In this document: piece after piece, positions 51,397-60,828 of the stretch | Layout: each line of letters opens with the position of its first letter | Position numbering within the stretch: position 1 is the stretch's first letter | From: Eshraghiella sp964414835 | GTDB lineage: Bacteria > Bacillota > Clostridia > Lachnospirales > Lachnospiraceae | Direction of reading: 5' to 3' | Length of the DNA stretch: 64,000 nt | Assembly (NCBI GenBank): GCA_964414835.1 | Contig: CAYPWY010000001.1 | Span: 1 to 64,000, forward strand | Translations under genes and position numbers: made by a program | Notes under the pieces: model-generated | Databases searched by the model: none | What the model was told of the DNA's origin: nothing | Seen by the model: the letters and a program-made list of their open reading frames with translations, nothing else

Positions 51397-53436
51397 CTAT
51401 GCCGTCACCATCCCAACTGACTGTAATTCTACATCGGATTCAACCTCATTATAGGATATAACCGTCAAATCCTCAATGTAATCGCTTATGATACGTTTAA
51501 AATACATTCTCACAATAGGAGAAGTGATTACCATAGGGTTTTTGCCCATATCCTCCATCTTGGTAACCTCTGACTTAACAGAATCAACTATACCTTTTAT
51601 TCTGTCCGGAGCAAGATTAATATATGCCCCCTGTTCCGTCTGCTTAACGGAATTCATTATTTCCTGTTCTATTGTAGGATCTAATGTTATAACACTGGTT
51701 GTCTCATTTGGCATGAAAAATTTGTTGGATATTGCGCGCTTAAGGCTCTGCCTTGCATATTCCGTAAGTATATCCGTATCCCTTGTGGCAGCCGCATGGT
51801 CCGCAAGGGTTTCAAAAATTGTAAGCAAATCCCTGATTGATATGCCTTCCTTCAAAAGATTCTGCAATACTTTCTGAATCTCACCGACATTCATAAGCTT
51901 AGGCACAAGTTCCTCCACAAGTGTAGGGTTGTTCTCTTTGATATTGTTGATAAGGTTCTGTGTATCCTGTCTCGTTAGAAGTTCTGCAATGTGGGCCTTT
52001 ATCACCTCTGTCAAATGCGTTGCAATAATTGATGGCGGGTCAACAACCGTATAACCCAGTGATTCGGCACGCTCCCTTTGTCCCTCGGTAATCCATATTG
52101 CAGGAAGGTGGAATGAAGGTTCAAATGTAGGAATACCGGTGATTTCTTCCTCAACAAAACCCGGATTCATAGCCATATAATGGTCGAACAGAATCTCACC
52201 TTCGCTTACCTGTATACCTTTTATCTTAATTATGTACTGATTGGGGTTCAGCTGTATGTTATCTCTCAATCGTATAATAGGTACAACTGTACCAAGCTCA
52301 AGAGCAACCTGTCTTCTTATCATAACAACACGGTCGAGCAAATCTCCGCCCTGATTGACATCTGCCAACGGGATTATTCCGTATCCAAACTCAAGTTCAA
52401 TAGGGTCAACCTGCAAAAGTGAAACCACATTCTCCGGTTTTCTGATTTCCTGCGCCTCCATATCGGCATCTTCCGTTTCTGCTTCTATGCTTTCCACTGC
52501 AGCCTTCTTGTCTGTCATTACACCCAGTGCAAAAAGTCCTCCTCCTATCAACACAAAAAGCCACCATGGCAATGGTGTAACAATTCCCAATACGGCAAGT
52601 GTTATACCTACCATCTTGAGCACCTTAGGCATCGTAAAAAGCTCACCTACAATCTCATCCGGAAGTTCATTTTCCTTGGATGCCTTGGTTACAAGAATAC
52701 CTGTAGAAAGTGAAATCATAAGTGAAGGAATCTGGCTTACAAGACCATCGCCGATTGTAAGCAGTGCATATTTGCTAAGTGCTTCCTGAAAGCTTAAGCC
52801 ACTGCTTATAACACCCATCAAAAGACCGCCCACAAGATTTATCACCGTAATTATAAGGCCTGCAGCGGCATCTCCCTTGACATACTTGGTAGCACCGTCC
52901 ATTGCTCCGAAGAACGATGCTTCCTGCTGAATCTTGTCTCTTCGCATTTTGGCTTCTTTATCCGTTATTGCCCCTGTGTTCAAGTCCGCATCGATAGCCA
53001 TCTGTTTACCGGGCATAGCATCCAATGTAAATCTTGCCGTTACCTCGGATACACGTTCAGAACCTTTGTTGATTACCACAAACTGGACAATTAACAGAAT
53101 TATGAAAACGACAAAACCTATTACCATATTGTTACCGCCTACAAACTGTCCGAAAGCTGTAACTACCTTTCCCGCGTCACCGTTTTTCAAAATAAGTTTG
53201 GTTGATGACACGTTGAGAGCTATACGGAAAATCGTGGTAAACAAAAGTATTGTCGGAAATGCCTGCATATCAAGAGCTTCCTTCGCATACAGCGAGGTAA
53301 AAAGAATAATCATGGCAACGGATATGTTTACAGCAAGCAGCACATCCAGCAGTCCTGACGGAACCGAAATAAAAAGACAAACTATAGCTACAAGCAGATA
53401 TATACCTATAAACAAGTCAGTCTTTTTAAACTTCAT
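51397..53436 (-). CDS. flhA: Flagellar export gate protein FlhA
   Basis: 679-residue integral membrane protein of the type III export apparatus. About eight transmembrane helices in residues 15-310, with the conserved cytosolic FHIPEP-type loop (TARFTLDAMPGKQMAIDADLNTGAI) at about 137-162, then a large C-terminal domain (about 345-679) that docks chaperone-substrate complexes. Length is normal. AAAGGAG precedes the ATG. It follows flhB. Confidence 0.97.
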   Translation of the reverse strand: MKFKKTDLFIGIYLLVAIVCLFISVPSGLLDVLLAVNISVAMIILFTSLYAKEALDMQAFPTILLFTTIFRIALNVSSTKLILKNGDAGKVVTAFGQFVGGNNMVIGFVVFIILLIVQFVVINKGSERVSEVTARFTLDAMPGKQMAIDADLNTGAITDKEAKMRRDKIQQEASFFGAMDGATKYVKGDAAAGLIITVINLVGGLLMGVISSGLSFQEALSKYALLTIGDGLVSQIPSLMISLSTGILVTKASKENELPDEIVGELFTMPKVLKMVGITLAVLGIVTPLPWWLFVLIGGGLFALGVMTDKKAAVESIEAETEDADMEAQEIRKPENVVSLLQVDPIELEFGYGIIPLADVNQGGDLLDRVVMIRRQVALELGTVVPIIRLRDNIQLNPNQYIIKIKGIQVSEGEILFDHYMAMNPGFVEEEITGIPTFEPSFHLPAIWITEGQRERAESLGYTVVDPPSIIATHLTEVIKAHIAELLTRQDTQNLINNIKENNPTLVEELVPKLMNVGEIQKVLQNLLKEGISIRDLLTIFETLADHAAATRDTDILTEYARQSLKRAISNKFFMPNETTSVITLDPTIEQEIMNSVKQTEQGAYINLAPDRIKGIVDSVKSEVTKMEDMGKNPMVITSPIVRMYFKRIISDYIEDLTVISYNEVESDVELQSVGMVTA

Positions 53437-53463
53437 ATTCTTTAAGCTCCTTTCATATTTTGA

Positions 53464-54576
53464 TTATATTTTATGCTTAAGCTTCCATACAAAGGCAAGC
53501 ACCTCTGCCACTGCCTGATAAAGCTCCTGCGGAATTTCGGCATCAAGGTCTACATTATAATAAAGCATACGCGCCAACGGCTTATTCTCCACAATCTCCA
53601 CATCAAATTCTTTTGCCTTTTCCTTAATCTTCTGTGCAAGATAATCCTCACCTTTCGCAACAACCACCGGTGCTTTGCCGGAATCCGGCTCATATTTAAG
53701 GGCAACCGCAAAATGAGTAGGATTGGTGATAACCACATCGGCTTCGGGCACAGCCTGCATCATACGTCTCCTTGACGCTTCCTGCATACGACGCCTCTGT
53801 TTGCTTTTTACTTCGGGACTTCCTTCTGTGTCCTTCCATTCATCCTTTACTTCCTGCTTGGTCATCTTCATATCGTCTTTGAATTTCCATTTTTCAAAAA
53901 CATAATCAGTAACACCCACAATGAGATATATAATGCTTATGGTAATTCCCAGACTTATAATCAAATCACCCATAGCAGCTATTGCCTGCTCAAGGGTTAT
54001 TTCATACAGATAAAAAAACATTCCTATCTGTTTTTTGATTTTGTTATATGCCACTAATACACATATGGCAAGTATAACAATCTGTTTCAAAAGCTGTACT
54101 ACTGTTTTAACATTAAAAATTCTTTTGACACCGTTAATAGGATTAAACTTGTCAAATTTAGGCTTCATGGGCTCTGCGGTAGGTCTCCACTTGACCTGAA
54201 TCACATCCATAACGAAGGAAAGCACAAATGCCACTGCCAATATTGGTAAAAGTATCAGCAATATATCAAAAAAACAATTACGCAGTATATTGCAGAAATA
54301 AACTCCTATGGAGGTAAACTCAACGCTTCCTCCATATAATTCTCCTATTCTGGCATAATTTTCCTTGAATCCGCCAATCAGCTGATTTCCCATATATGCC
54401 ACATAGTATTTTAAAATAAGAAAAAATGACAGAAGTATAACAGCTCCGGTCAAATCTTTACTTTTGGCTACCTGACCTTTTTTACGGGCATCATCAAGCT
54501 TTTTATGAGTGGCAGGCTCTGTTTTCTGCCCGCCGGGACCATCCTTTGCAAAAAACTGAAGGTCATATTTTATCAT
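53464..54576 (-). CDS. flhB: Flagellar export switch protein FlhB
   Basis: 370-residue membrane protein: four transmembrane helices (about 30-215), a basic linker, and the cytoplasmic domain with the self-cleaving NPTH motif in VVITNPTHFAVALKYEP (about 280). It switches the export machine from rod/hook to filament proteins. The ATG overlaps the fliR stop (ATGA), so the two are coupled. The C-terminal tail is intact. Confidence 0.96.
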   Translation of the reverse strand: MIKYDLQFFAKDGPGGQKTEPATHKKLDDARKKGQVAKSKDLTGAVILLSFFLILKYYVAYMGNQLIGGFKENYARIGELYGGSVEFTSIGVYFCNILRNCFFDILLILLPILAVAFVLSFVMDVIQVKWRPTAEPMKPKFDKFNPINGVKRIFNVKTVVQLLKQIVILAICVLVAYNKIKKQIGMFFYLYEITLEQAIAAMGDLIISLGITISIIYLIVGVTDYVFEKWKFKDDMKMTKQEVKDEWKDTEGSPEVKSKQRRRMQEASRRRMMQAVPEADVVITNPTHFAVALKYEPDSGKAPVVVAKGEDYLAQKIKEKAKEFDVEIVENKPLARMLYYNVDLDAEIPQELYQAVAEVLAFVWKLKHKI

Positions 54577-55349
54577 ATGAGACCTCCCGCTATACTTCTC
54601 ACAGCCTGTTTCATCATATTCATTATAAATGCTGATATTGACGGCAAAAGTCCCACTGTCAAAAACATAACCGCAAGTCCCAACAACAATTTCATCTGCA
54701 TACCTACGGCAAACATATTAATCTGTGGTGCAACCTTGGTAAGAATACCCAGGATTACATTTAAAAGCATAAGTGCTACAAAAACGGGCAATGCAATTCT
54801 GAAGCCGACAATGAAAAATCCCGCAATTATCTCCAGAAATGAATCATACAATGTCATATTAACACTTACCGAATTAATCGGAATTATGTCATAGGAATCA
54901 ACGATTGCAGATATGAGAAATTGGTACAACCCGGATATCATCATAAGCAGAAATGCAGTATAATAGTAAAAGGTTCCTGATATACTGGTCTGCGATTTGA
55001 ATGTGGGGTCATACATATTGGCCATTGACAATCCTATATTGACATCTATAATATGTCCGGCAAAAGTAATTGCCTGCACACATACGGTACACACAAAGCC
55101 CAGCAGAAGTCCTACCACGCTTTCTTTCACAACAAGAATTGCGAAATCCAAAATACCCGAATATGCAAGACTCTTGTCAGGTGTAACCATAAATATCAGG
55201 ATGGATATAAATATGGCTAATGCCAATTTAACCCTCTGCGGCACACTGGCTATATTAAAAAACGGTGCCGTGTATATAAAGCTAGCAATACGTACCAGAA
55301 TCAATAAGAAAACTTCCCAGTAATTTAACGCTATCTCATAGTTAAACAT
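54573..55349 (-). CDS. fliR: Flagellar export protein FliR
   Basis: 258-residue membrane protein of the FliPQR export gate with about six hydrophobic segments spread over its length, e.g. VFLLILVRIASFIYTAPFF near the start and LLGLAVMFLTVGLLP near the end. AGGTG precedes the ATG. It overlaps flhB by four bases and follows fliQ by 8 bp. Confidence 0.95.
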   Translation of the reverse strand: MFNYEIALNYWEVFLLILVRIASFIYTAPFFNIASVPQRVKLALAIFISILIFMVTPDKSLAYSGILDFAILVVKESVVGLLLGFVCTVCVQAITFAGHIIDVNIGLSMANMYDPTFKSQTSISGTFYYYTAFLLMMISGLYQFLISAIVDSYDIIPINSVSVNMTLYDSFLEIIAGFFIVGFRIALPVFVALMLLNVILGILTKVAPQINMFAVGMQMKLLLGLAVMFLTVGLLPSISAFIMNMMKQAVRSIAGGLI

Positions 55350-55357
55350 AACAGCAC

Positions 55358-55627
55358 CTACCTGATATACACACTAAAATCAGACCACAACTCCTGCATA
55401 TATTCAGTAATGTTAGTCAAAATCCATGAACCGAAAATCATCATTCCCACAAAAACTGCCACTATTTTAGGCACAAATGTAAGAGTCTGCTCCTGAATTG
55501 AGGTAATTGTCTGAAATATACTTATAACCAATCCAACCACCAACGATATCAAAAGAAGCGGAGCTGCACATTCAATTATGAGGAACAATGCCTGTCTTGT
55601 TATGTCAATAACCTGGTCCTGCGTCAT
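55358..55627 (-). CDS. fliQ: Flagellar export protein FliQ
   Basis: 89-residue membrane protein with two transmembrane helices (about 15-38 and 50-73) and the conserved QTITSIQEQTLTFVPK loop, part of the FliPQR gate through which subunits cross the membrane. GGAG precedes the ATG. The length is the family's usual. Confidence 0.96.
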   Translation of the reverse strand: MTQDQVIDITRQALFLIIECAAPLLLISLVVGLVISIFQTITSIQEQTLTFVPKIVAVFVGMMIFGSWILTNITEYMQELWSDFSVYIR

Positions 55628-55642
55628 CTGCCCACTCCTTTA

Positions 55643-56452
55643 TCAGTAAAATGTATTTACAAGGTTGCCGATAATCAAATTCCATCCATCTGCCATAATA
55701 AAAAGTAATATTTTAAACGGCAATGAAATTGTCGTTGGCGGAAGCATCATCATACCCATGGACATAAGCGCCGATGCCACCACCATATCTATTATAATGA
55801 AAGGTATATATATCAAAAATCCTATTATAAAGGCTGTCCTAAGCTCGCTTACAATAAAACTTGGTATAAGAACGTAAGTAGGTATATCATCATATTCCTC
55901 AACGGTATCTATATCCGCTATATCAAGAAACATTCTTATATCCTTTGTATTAGTCTGCTCGAACATAAATGTTCTTATAGGCTCGATGCCTATATCATAT
56001 GCCTCTTCCGCCGTTATCTCGCTTTCGGACAACGGCTTAATGGCGTCATTATAAACCGTTGTAAACGTAGGTGCCATAATAAAAAATGTCAAAAACAGCG
56101 AAATGCCTATCAGTATCTGATTGGGAGGTGTTGACTGTGTTCCAAGCGCCGTCCTTGTAAAATGCATAACGACAATAATTCTGGTAAAAGATGTAAGCAT
56201 AATAAGAATGGAAGGCGCCAAAGCAATTACAGTCAATACCAAAACTATCTGTAATACACTTGCCAGGTCACTTCCATTCCCTGCTGATATTCCTATTGTA
56301 AATGTATCAGGATCTGCAGCTGTAGTTTCCTCAATGCCCAACACCTCGGTGGCATACACGGCATTTCTGTTATGAACAGCTATGAAAAAAATTACAAGAA
56401 ACAGCACTGCAGATTTACTGACAGTATATGCAAGTCTATTTTTCTTCTTCAT
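55643..56452 (-). CDS. fliP: Flagellar export protein FliP
   Basis: 269-residue protein of the FliPQR gate. It has a cleavable-type signal sequence (about 1-33, ending AVYATE), a short periplasmic stretch, then helices at about 63-85, 110-128, 205-228 and 232-255 with ILIMLTSFTRIIVVMHFTR and LIGISLFLTFFIMAPTF. I start at ATG 56450-56452, where GAGG is 6 nt upstream; the ATG just before is a close alternative. Both lie inside the end of fliO, so the genes overlap by 17 bases. Confidence 0.94.
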   Translation of the reverse strand: MKKKNRLAYTVSKSAVLFLVIFFIAVHNRNAVYATEVLGIEETTAADPDTFTIGISAGNGSDLASVLQIVLVLTVIALAPSILIMLTSFTRIIVVMHFTRTALGTQSTPPNQILIGISLFLTFFIMAPTFTTVYNDAIKPLSESEITAEEAYDIGIEPIRTFMFEQTNTKDIRMFLDIADIDTVEEYDDIPTYVLIPSFIVSELRTAFIIGFLIYIPFIIIDMVVASALMSMGMMMLPPTTISLPFKILLFIMADGWNLIIGNLVNTFY

Positions 56453-56807
56453 CATCTGCCTCTTCCTTGCCGGAAAACCTGAATCTGTTAAAAACGGTCC
56501 CAAAGGACTCTTTGCTCACAGATTCCTCAAATTCCAATGTGCTTTCATCTACTTCACCTAATGTCGTAACGGTGTCCTTACATACAGCGATTAAAAAACA
56601 CTTATTTCCAGCTTTCACAACTTCAAGGATTTTATTATTGGAAAGCCTGAAGCTCTCAATAATCTTAATATTTCCATAGCTCATTCTTTTTTTCTGATAT
56701 GAGCCCACCCATCTTGTTGTAAAATATGTAATAGCTAAAACAAAAACAAATATCAGGGTAACAGTTATAAACTGTACAACACTATTGCCCATTGATGCGC
56801 AAATCAT
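56436..56807 (-). CDS. fliO: Flagellar biosynthesis protein FliO
   Basis: 123-residue FliO/FliZ-type protein, with one membrane helix (about 9-30) and a cytoplasmic domain (about 42-105, beginning NIKIIESFRLSNNKILEVVKAGNKCFLIAV), ending in an acidic tail. FliO helps assemble the FliP pore. Its ATG follows the cheY stop by one base. The weak ribosome binding site (TAGGTTAAG) suggests translational coupling to cheY. Confidence 0.9.
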   Translation of the reverse strand: MICASMGNSVVQFITVTLIFVFVLAITYFTTRWVGSYQKKRMSYGNIKIIESFRLSNNKILEVVKAGNKCFLIAVCKDTVTTLGEVDESTLEFEESVSKESFGTVFNRFRFSGKEEADDEEEK

Positions 56808-56808
56808 C

Positions 56809-57171
56809 TTAACCTACGACTTTTCTTACCGCTTCAAGAACTCGGTCCGCCTGAAACGGTTTAACTATAAAATCCTTGGCTCCCGACTGTATTGATTCGA
56901 TAACCATCGCCTGCTGTCCCATTGCCGAACACATAATAACAGTAGCTCCTGCATCGCTTTCCTTAATTTTCTTGAGTGCCTGTATTCCATCCATCTCAGG
57001 CATGGTAATATCCATAAGCACAAGATCCGGCTTAAGCTCTGCATACTTCTCAACAGCCTTAGCACCATTCTCAGCCTCGCCTACAACAGTGTAACCGTTT
57101 TTAGTAAGGACATCTTTAATCATCATTCTCATGAATGCAGCATCATCGCATATCAATATGTTTTTTGCCAT
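56809..57171 (-). CDS. cheY: Chemotaxis response regulator CheY
   Basis: 120-residue single receiver domain. Acidic pocket CDDA, phospho-acceptor Asp54 in LVLMDITMPEMDG, Thr/Ser switch in VIMCSAMGQ and Lys in IVKPF. CheY-P binds FliM/FliY and biases rotation; CheC and FliY remove the phosphate. It lies between fliY and fliO, the Firmicute position. AAAGGAG precedes the ATG. Confidence 0.96.
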   Translation of the reverse strand: MAKNILICDDAAFMRMMIKDVLTKNGYTVVGEAENGAKAVEKYAELKPDLVLMDITMPEMDGIQALKKIKESDAGATVIMCSAMGQQAMVIESIQSGAKDFIVKPFQADRVLEAVRKVVG

Positions 57172-57246
57172 ATCTCTCTCTCCTTTAAAAGAAATAATCC
57201 TTATTTCAATATATATTATACATTAAAATTTCAATTTTTCCTACTG

Positions 57247-58476
57247 TTATTTTATAATTTCTGTAATCTTAACGCCAAAGCTTTCCTCAATAACGACGAC
57301 CTCACCCTTAGCGACATATTTTCCGTTGACAAGGACATCTATAGGTTCGCCGGCAATTTTATTAAGCTCAACGATTGTTCCCGGTGCAAACTCAAGAATT
57401 TCCTTGATTGACTTGGTTGTTCTGCCCAGTTCAACCGTAACCTCAAGAGGTACATCCATAATTAAGTCAATATTTTCATGTCCCTCAACTGTATCAGCGC
57501 CTGTAAACGGCTGGAATGTTGCCGGCTGAACGTTAACATTGCTCTGAGGCGGCATACCATAACCATATCCCATTGGCTGTCCATACGGCATCTGCGGCTG
57601 CATATACCCTCCCGCCGGCGGCATATTGTAACCCGGCATCGGCTGTCCGTACGGCATCTGCGGCTGAGCTGTCATAGGTTCCTGCATCATTGGCTGCGGT
57701 TGCTGATGCGGTGTCTCCTGATATGAAGGTTCCGGTGCATCCGCCGCATTTTCTGATGCTGAATTACCGTCATAATTGTCTGTCGAATCCATCATTCCTG
57801 TCGAGAAAGTCTCGTAAAGGCTTCTTGCGAAATCAAACGGATACAACTGCATAATCTCACTGTCTATCAGGTTGCCTACTGTCATTCGGAATGAAACCTT
57901 GACAAATTTTCTGTTAAGGAAATCAGGAAGTGTATCATCCTCCTGCTTCTCATTAAGGTCAATCCTGTTGGCAATTGGCGGACTTATGTCTATTTTCTTA
58001 CCAAGCATTGATGACATAGATGTCGCTGCCGAACCCATCATCTGGTTCATCGCCTCACCTATAGCGCTGAGATGCAGCTCTCCTATCGGTTCATCAGACG
58101 GATTACCTGCTCCGCCCATCATAAGGTCGGTTATTATGGCAACGTCGCGTTCCTTAAGGACAAGAACGTTATTGCCATCAAGCCCGCAGGTATATTGTAT
58201 CTGCAAAAATACACATGGTTTGTCATATGATTCAGCCAATTCATCCCACATCATATAAGTTACAAGAGGTGTTGTAATATTTACAGGCTGATTAAGCAAA
58301 GTACTAAGAGTCGTTGCCGCAGTACCCATGCTTATATTCGATACTTCTCCGATGGCATCCTTCTGTTCATCAGTAAGGGATTCATTATCCAATGTATCAT
58401 TCGCTTCTGTGCCGCCATCAATATTAGCACCTGTCAACAGTGCATTTATTTCATCCTGTGATAACATACCATCCAT
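57247..58476 (-). CDS. fliY: Flagellar switch protein and CheY-P phosphatase FliY
   Basis: 409-residue switch protein. A short N-terminal CheY-P binding peptide (MLSQDEINALLTG), a CheC-like domain (about 25-220) with two active helices (AIGEVSNISMGTAATTL and AIGEAMNQMMGSAATSM), a linker of about 90 residues very rich in Pro, Gln, Met and Gly with repeated MPYGQPM, and a C-terminal SpoA/FliN domain (about 325-405). It replaces FliN. Start ATG 58474-58476 has AGGAG 9 nt upstream, inside the fliM end. Confidence 0.95.
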   Translation of the reverse strand: MDGMLSQDEINALLTGANIDGGTEANDTLDNESLTDEQKDAIGEVSNISMGTAATTLSTLLNQPVNITTPLVTYMMWDELAESYDKPCVFLQIQYTCGLDGNNVLVLKERDVAIITDLMMGGAGNPSDEPIGELHLSAIGEAMNQMMGSAATSMSSMLGKKIDISPPIANRIDLNEKQEDDTLPDFLNRKFVKVSFRMTVGNLIDSEIMQLYPFDFARSLYETFSTGMMDSTDNYDGNSASENAADAPEPSYQETPHQQPQPMMQEPMTAQPQMPYGQPMPGYNMPPAGGYMQPQMPYGQPMGYGYGMPPQSNVNVQPATFQPFTGADTVEGHENIDLIMDVPLEVTVELGRTTKSIKEILEFAPGTIVELNKIAGEPIDVLVNGKYVAKGEVVVIEESFGVKITEIIK

Positions 58477-58477
58477 T

Positions 58478-59458
58478 TTAGTCATCTCCTCTCAGTACTT
58501 TTGTAAGTCTGACTGCATACTTATCATCTGCCGAGCCCGGCAGCGCAGTAAATTTATTAATATTTCCAACATAAATGTTTAATTCTTCATCCATCTTGGT
58601 ATTCAGTCTTATTATGTCTCCAATTCCAAGATTAAGAAAATCGTTGACCGAGATACTGCTGGTTCCTAACACCGCTTTCACAGGTATCTGTGCTTTGCTA
58701 ATCAGTGATGATATAGCCTCTTCATATGTATTGACATCTTTATCCTGCATAGTTGAAAACCAATACTTGGTATTCAATTTATCCATAACGGACTCAAGAA
58801 CTATATACGGAAGACATATGTTCATAAGACCTTCCACATCACCTATTTTGATATTGATTGTAATGATGGCAATCATCTCGCTTGGCGATATAATCTGTGC
58901 AAACTGCGAATTTGTCTCTATTCGCTCCAATCTTGGATGTATGCTCACCACATTCTGCCATGGCTCCCTTAAAAGATTAACGCAGATATTAAACATTCGT
59001 TCCAGTATAACAAGTTCAATTTCCGAGAACTCCCGTGGCTTGTCAAGGGCATCACCCATACCTCCCAGAAGCCTGTCAACCATGGCAAACGCAATATTTG
59101 ATGCGATTTCCATTACTATGCTGCCTTCAAGAGGTTCAAAATTAACCACTCCCAAAAGTACCGGATTGGAAAGCGCATTGGAAAATTCCGAATATGTAAC
59201 AGCCTCCGAGTTCATAACCTCCACCTGCACCGGTCTTCTGAAATATGCAGGCAGGTTGGTGGACAGGAGACGTCCGTAATGTTCAAATATAATCTCAAGT
59301 GTTCGAAGATGTTCCTTGGAAAATTTAGCCGGTCTGGCAAAATCATAATTCTTGACCGATTTTTCCTCTGTGCCTTTCATTTCTTCAACATCAAGCTCAC
59401 CATTGCTAAGTGCTTTCAGCAAATTATCTATCTCGTTCTGTGAAAGGACTTCACCCAT
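58478..59458 (-). CDS. fliM: Flagellar motor switch protein FliM
   Basis: 326-residue C-ring protein. N-terminal CheY-P docking motif VLSQNEIDNLLKAL (about 4-17), a CheC-like middle domain (about 45-230), and a C-terminal SpoA domain (about 250-320). CheY-P binding here reverses rotation. AGAAGGTG precedes the ATG. The length is the family's usual; it follows fliL and precedes fliY by a single base. Confidence 0.96.
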   Translation of the reverse strand: MGEVLSQNEIDNLLKALSNGELDVEEMKGTEEKSVKNYDFARPAKFSKEHLRTLEIIFEHYGRLLSTNLPAYFRRPVQVEVMNSEAVTYSEFSNALSNPVLLGVVNFEPLEGSIVMEIASNIAFAMVDRLLGGMGDALDKPREFSEIELVILERMFNICVNLLREPWQNVVSIHPRLERIETNSQFAQIISPSEMIAIITINIKIGDVEGLMNICLPYIVLESVMDKLNTKYWFSTMQDKDVNTYEEAISSLISKAQIPVKAVLGTSSISVNDFLNLGIGDIIRLNTKMDEELNIYVGNINKFTALPGSADDKYAVRLTKVLRGDD

Positions 59459-59500
59459 CTTCTCTCACCTTCTTTCTGTAATTTATTTCAAACATATATA

Positions 59501-60001
59501 CTACTGCACTACAACTACATACTGTGTAAATGATACTGAATATATACAATCTGATGCAAATAATTCCTGAAGCGCTGCTGTTGCGGCAACCTCAATCTCT
59601 GCCTGGGTTGCACTGCTGTCATAGCTTTGAACCACACGGTTAACTGCACTGGCAATCTGGCTCATGGCAGGCTCTATCTGAGTCTTCATTGTCTCATAAT
59701 CATCTGATTTCTTATTAAGGTTAATTGTTGCACCGAATTTTGCGTTATTATTATCTTTGAGATTGACCACACTGGTAGTATCCTCGCCAAACAATACCGT
59801 TACGCTTTCCAAATCCGCAACCGTAACCTGACTATCCGCTTCTTCTCCGCCAATCTCCAAATCAACTATATCACATATCTTTGTAACAAGATTGTTGGTT
59901 TTCTTAATCATAGGCAAGAATGTAAATATCAAAATAACTGTAAGAGCAAGATTGACAATCACAAGTGCCAAAACAAGTATGTTGCTTATTCCTTTTCTCA
60001 T
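59501..60001 (-). CDS. fliL: Flagellar basal body protein FliL
   Basis: 166-residue single-pass membrane protein: N-terminal helix (about 8-30) and an extracytoplasmic stomatin-like domain (about 65-166). FliL surrounds the MotAB stator and supports torque. The C-terminal residues (AVAALQELFASDCIYSVSF) are as in the family. Ribosome binding site is modest. It follows motB. Confidence 0.9.
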   Translation of the reverse strand: MRKGISNILVLALVIVNLALTVILIFTFLPMIKKTNNLVTKICDIVDLEIGGEEADSQVTVADLESVTVLFGEDTTSVVNLKDNNNAKFGATINLNKKSDDYETMKTQIEPAMSQIASAVNRVVQSYDSSATQAEIEVAATAALQELFASDCIYSVSFTQYVVVVQ

Positions 60002-60024
60002 AGCGTATACCCTGCTTTCTTATA

Positions 60025-60828
60025 TTAGTAGCTGCTGTAGCTGTTATATATCTTAATCTCAACTCGTCTGTTCTGAGCCCTTCCTTCCGCCGTATCGTTG
60101 GTTGCCACCGGGTCATACTCGCCTCGTCCTGCGCATTTCAGATTATCCGGACTGACTCCGCATTTATTCACAAGATAATCGAACACTGCCATGGCCCTAT
60201 AAGCCGAAAGAACATTATTATTGGTAAAAATAGGGTCATTCAGCATCGGCACATTATCCGTATGGCCTTCAATCTCAATAAGATTATCCTGATACAATTT
60301 AAGTATATTGCCAACCTCGGAAAGAACATTAGTTGCATCAGAAGTCAGCGTGGCTGACGCCGAATTAAAAAGAAGTGCACCTTTCATATTGAGACAAACA
60401 TAATGCTGCGTGACCTGAACCTCAACATCAGACTCAAGTCCACGGTTTTCAAGCATCTGCTCAATTATATCTCCCATCTGCTCAGATTCTTTTATCTGTG
60501 CTTCCTGAAGCTTAATGAGAGCATCTTCAACTTCATTCTGGCTGCCCTCCTGATTGAGTCCTACGCTGGAATAATATTCACTTAATTCCGTAAGCTGGCT
60601 GGCGCCGCTGGCAATCAGCATACCATCATCAACACCCGACCCTCCTGAGTCAAATACATCATAACTTGAGGAAAATGAGGCAACCAGTTTCTGCCATTTT
60701 TCAGTATCAATAGTGGACATCGCAAATAAAAGCACGAAAAAACACAAGAGCAGATTCATAAGGTCAGAAAATGTTGTCATCCAGCCATCTGTCTTCATAG
60801 GTGCGTCATCGCCTTTTTTTCTAGCCAT
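60025..60828 (-). CDS. motB: Flagellar stator protein MotB
   Basis: 267-residue stator subunit. One N-terminal helix (about 18-40) with the ion-binding Asp22 in WMTTFSDLMNLLL, a plug/linker, and an OmpA-type peptidoglycan-binding domain (about 145-262) with IEGHTDNVPM and GRAQNRRVEIKI. Start ATG 60826-60828 lies inside the end of motA with GAGG upstream; it overlaps motA by 8 bases. Confidence 0.96.
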   Translation of the reverse strand: MARKKGDDAPMKTDGWMTTFSDLMNLLLCFFVLLFAMSTIDTEKWQKLVASFSSSYDVFDSGGSGVDDGMLIASGASQLTELSEYYSSVGLNQEGSQNEVEDALIKLQEAQIKESEQMGDIIEQMLENRGLESDVEVQVTQHYVCLNMKGALLFNSASATLTSDATNVLSEVGNILKLYQDNLIEIEGHTDNVPMLNDPIFTNNNVLSAYRAMAVFDYLVNKCGVSPDNLKCAGRGEYDPVATNDTAEGRAQNRRVEIKIYNSYSSY

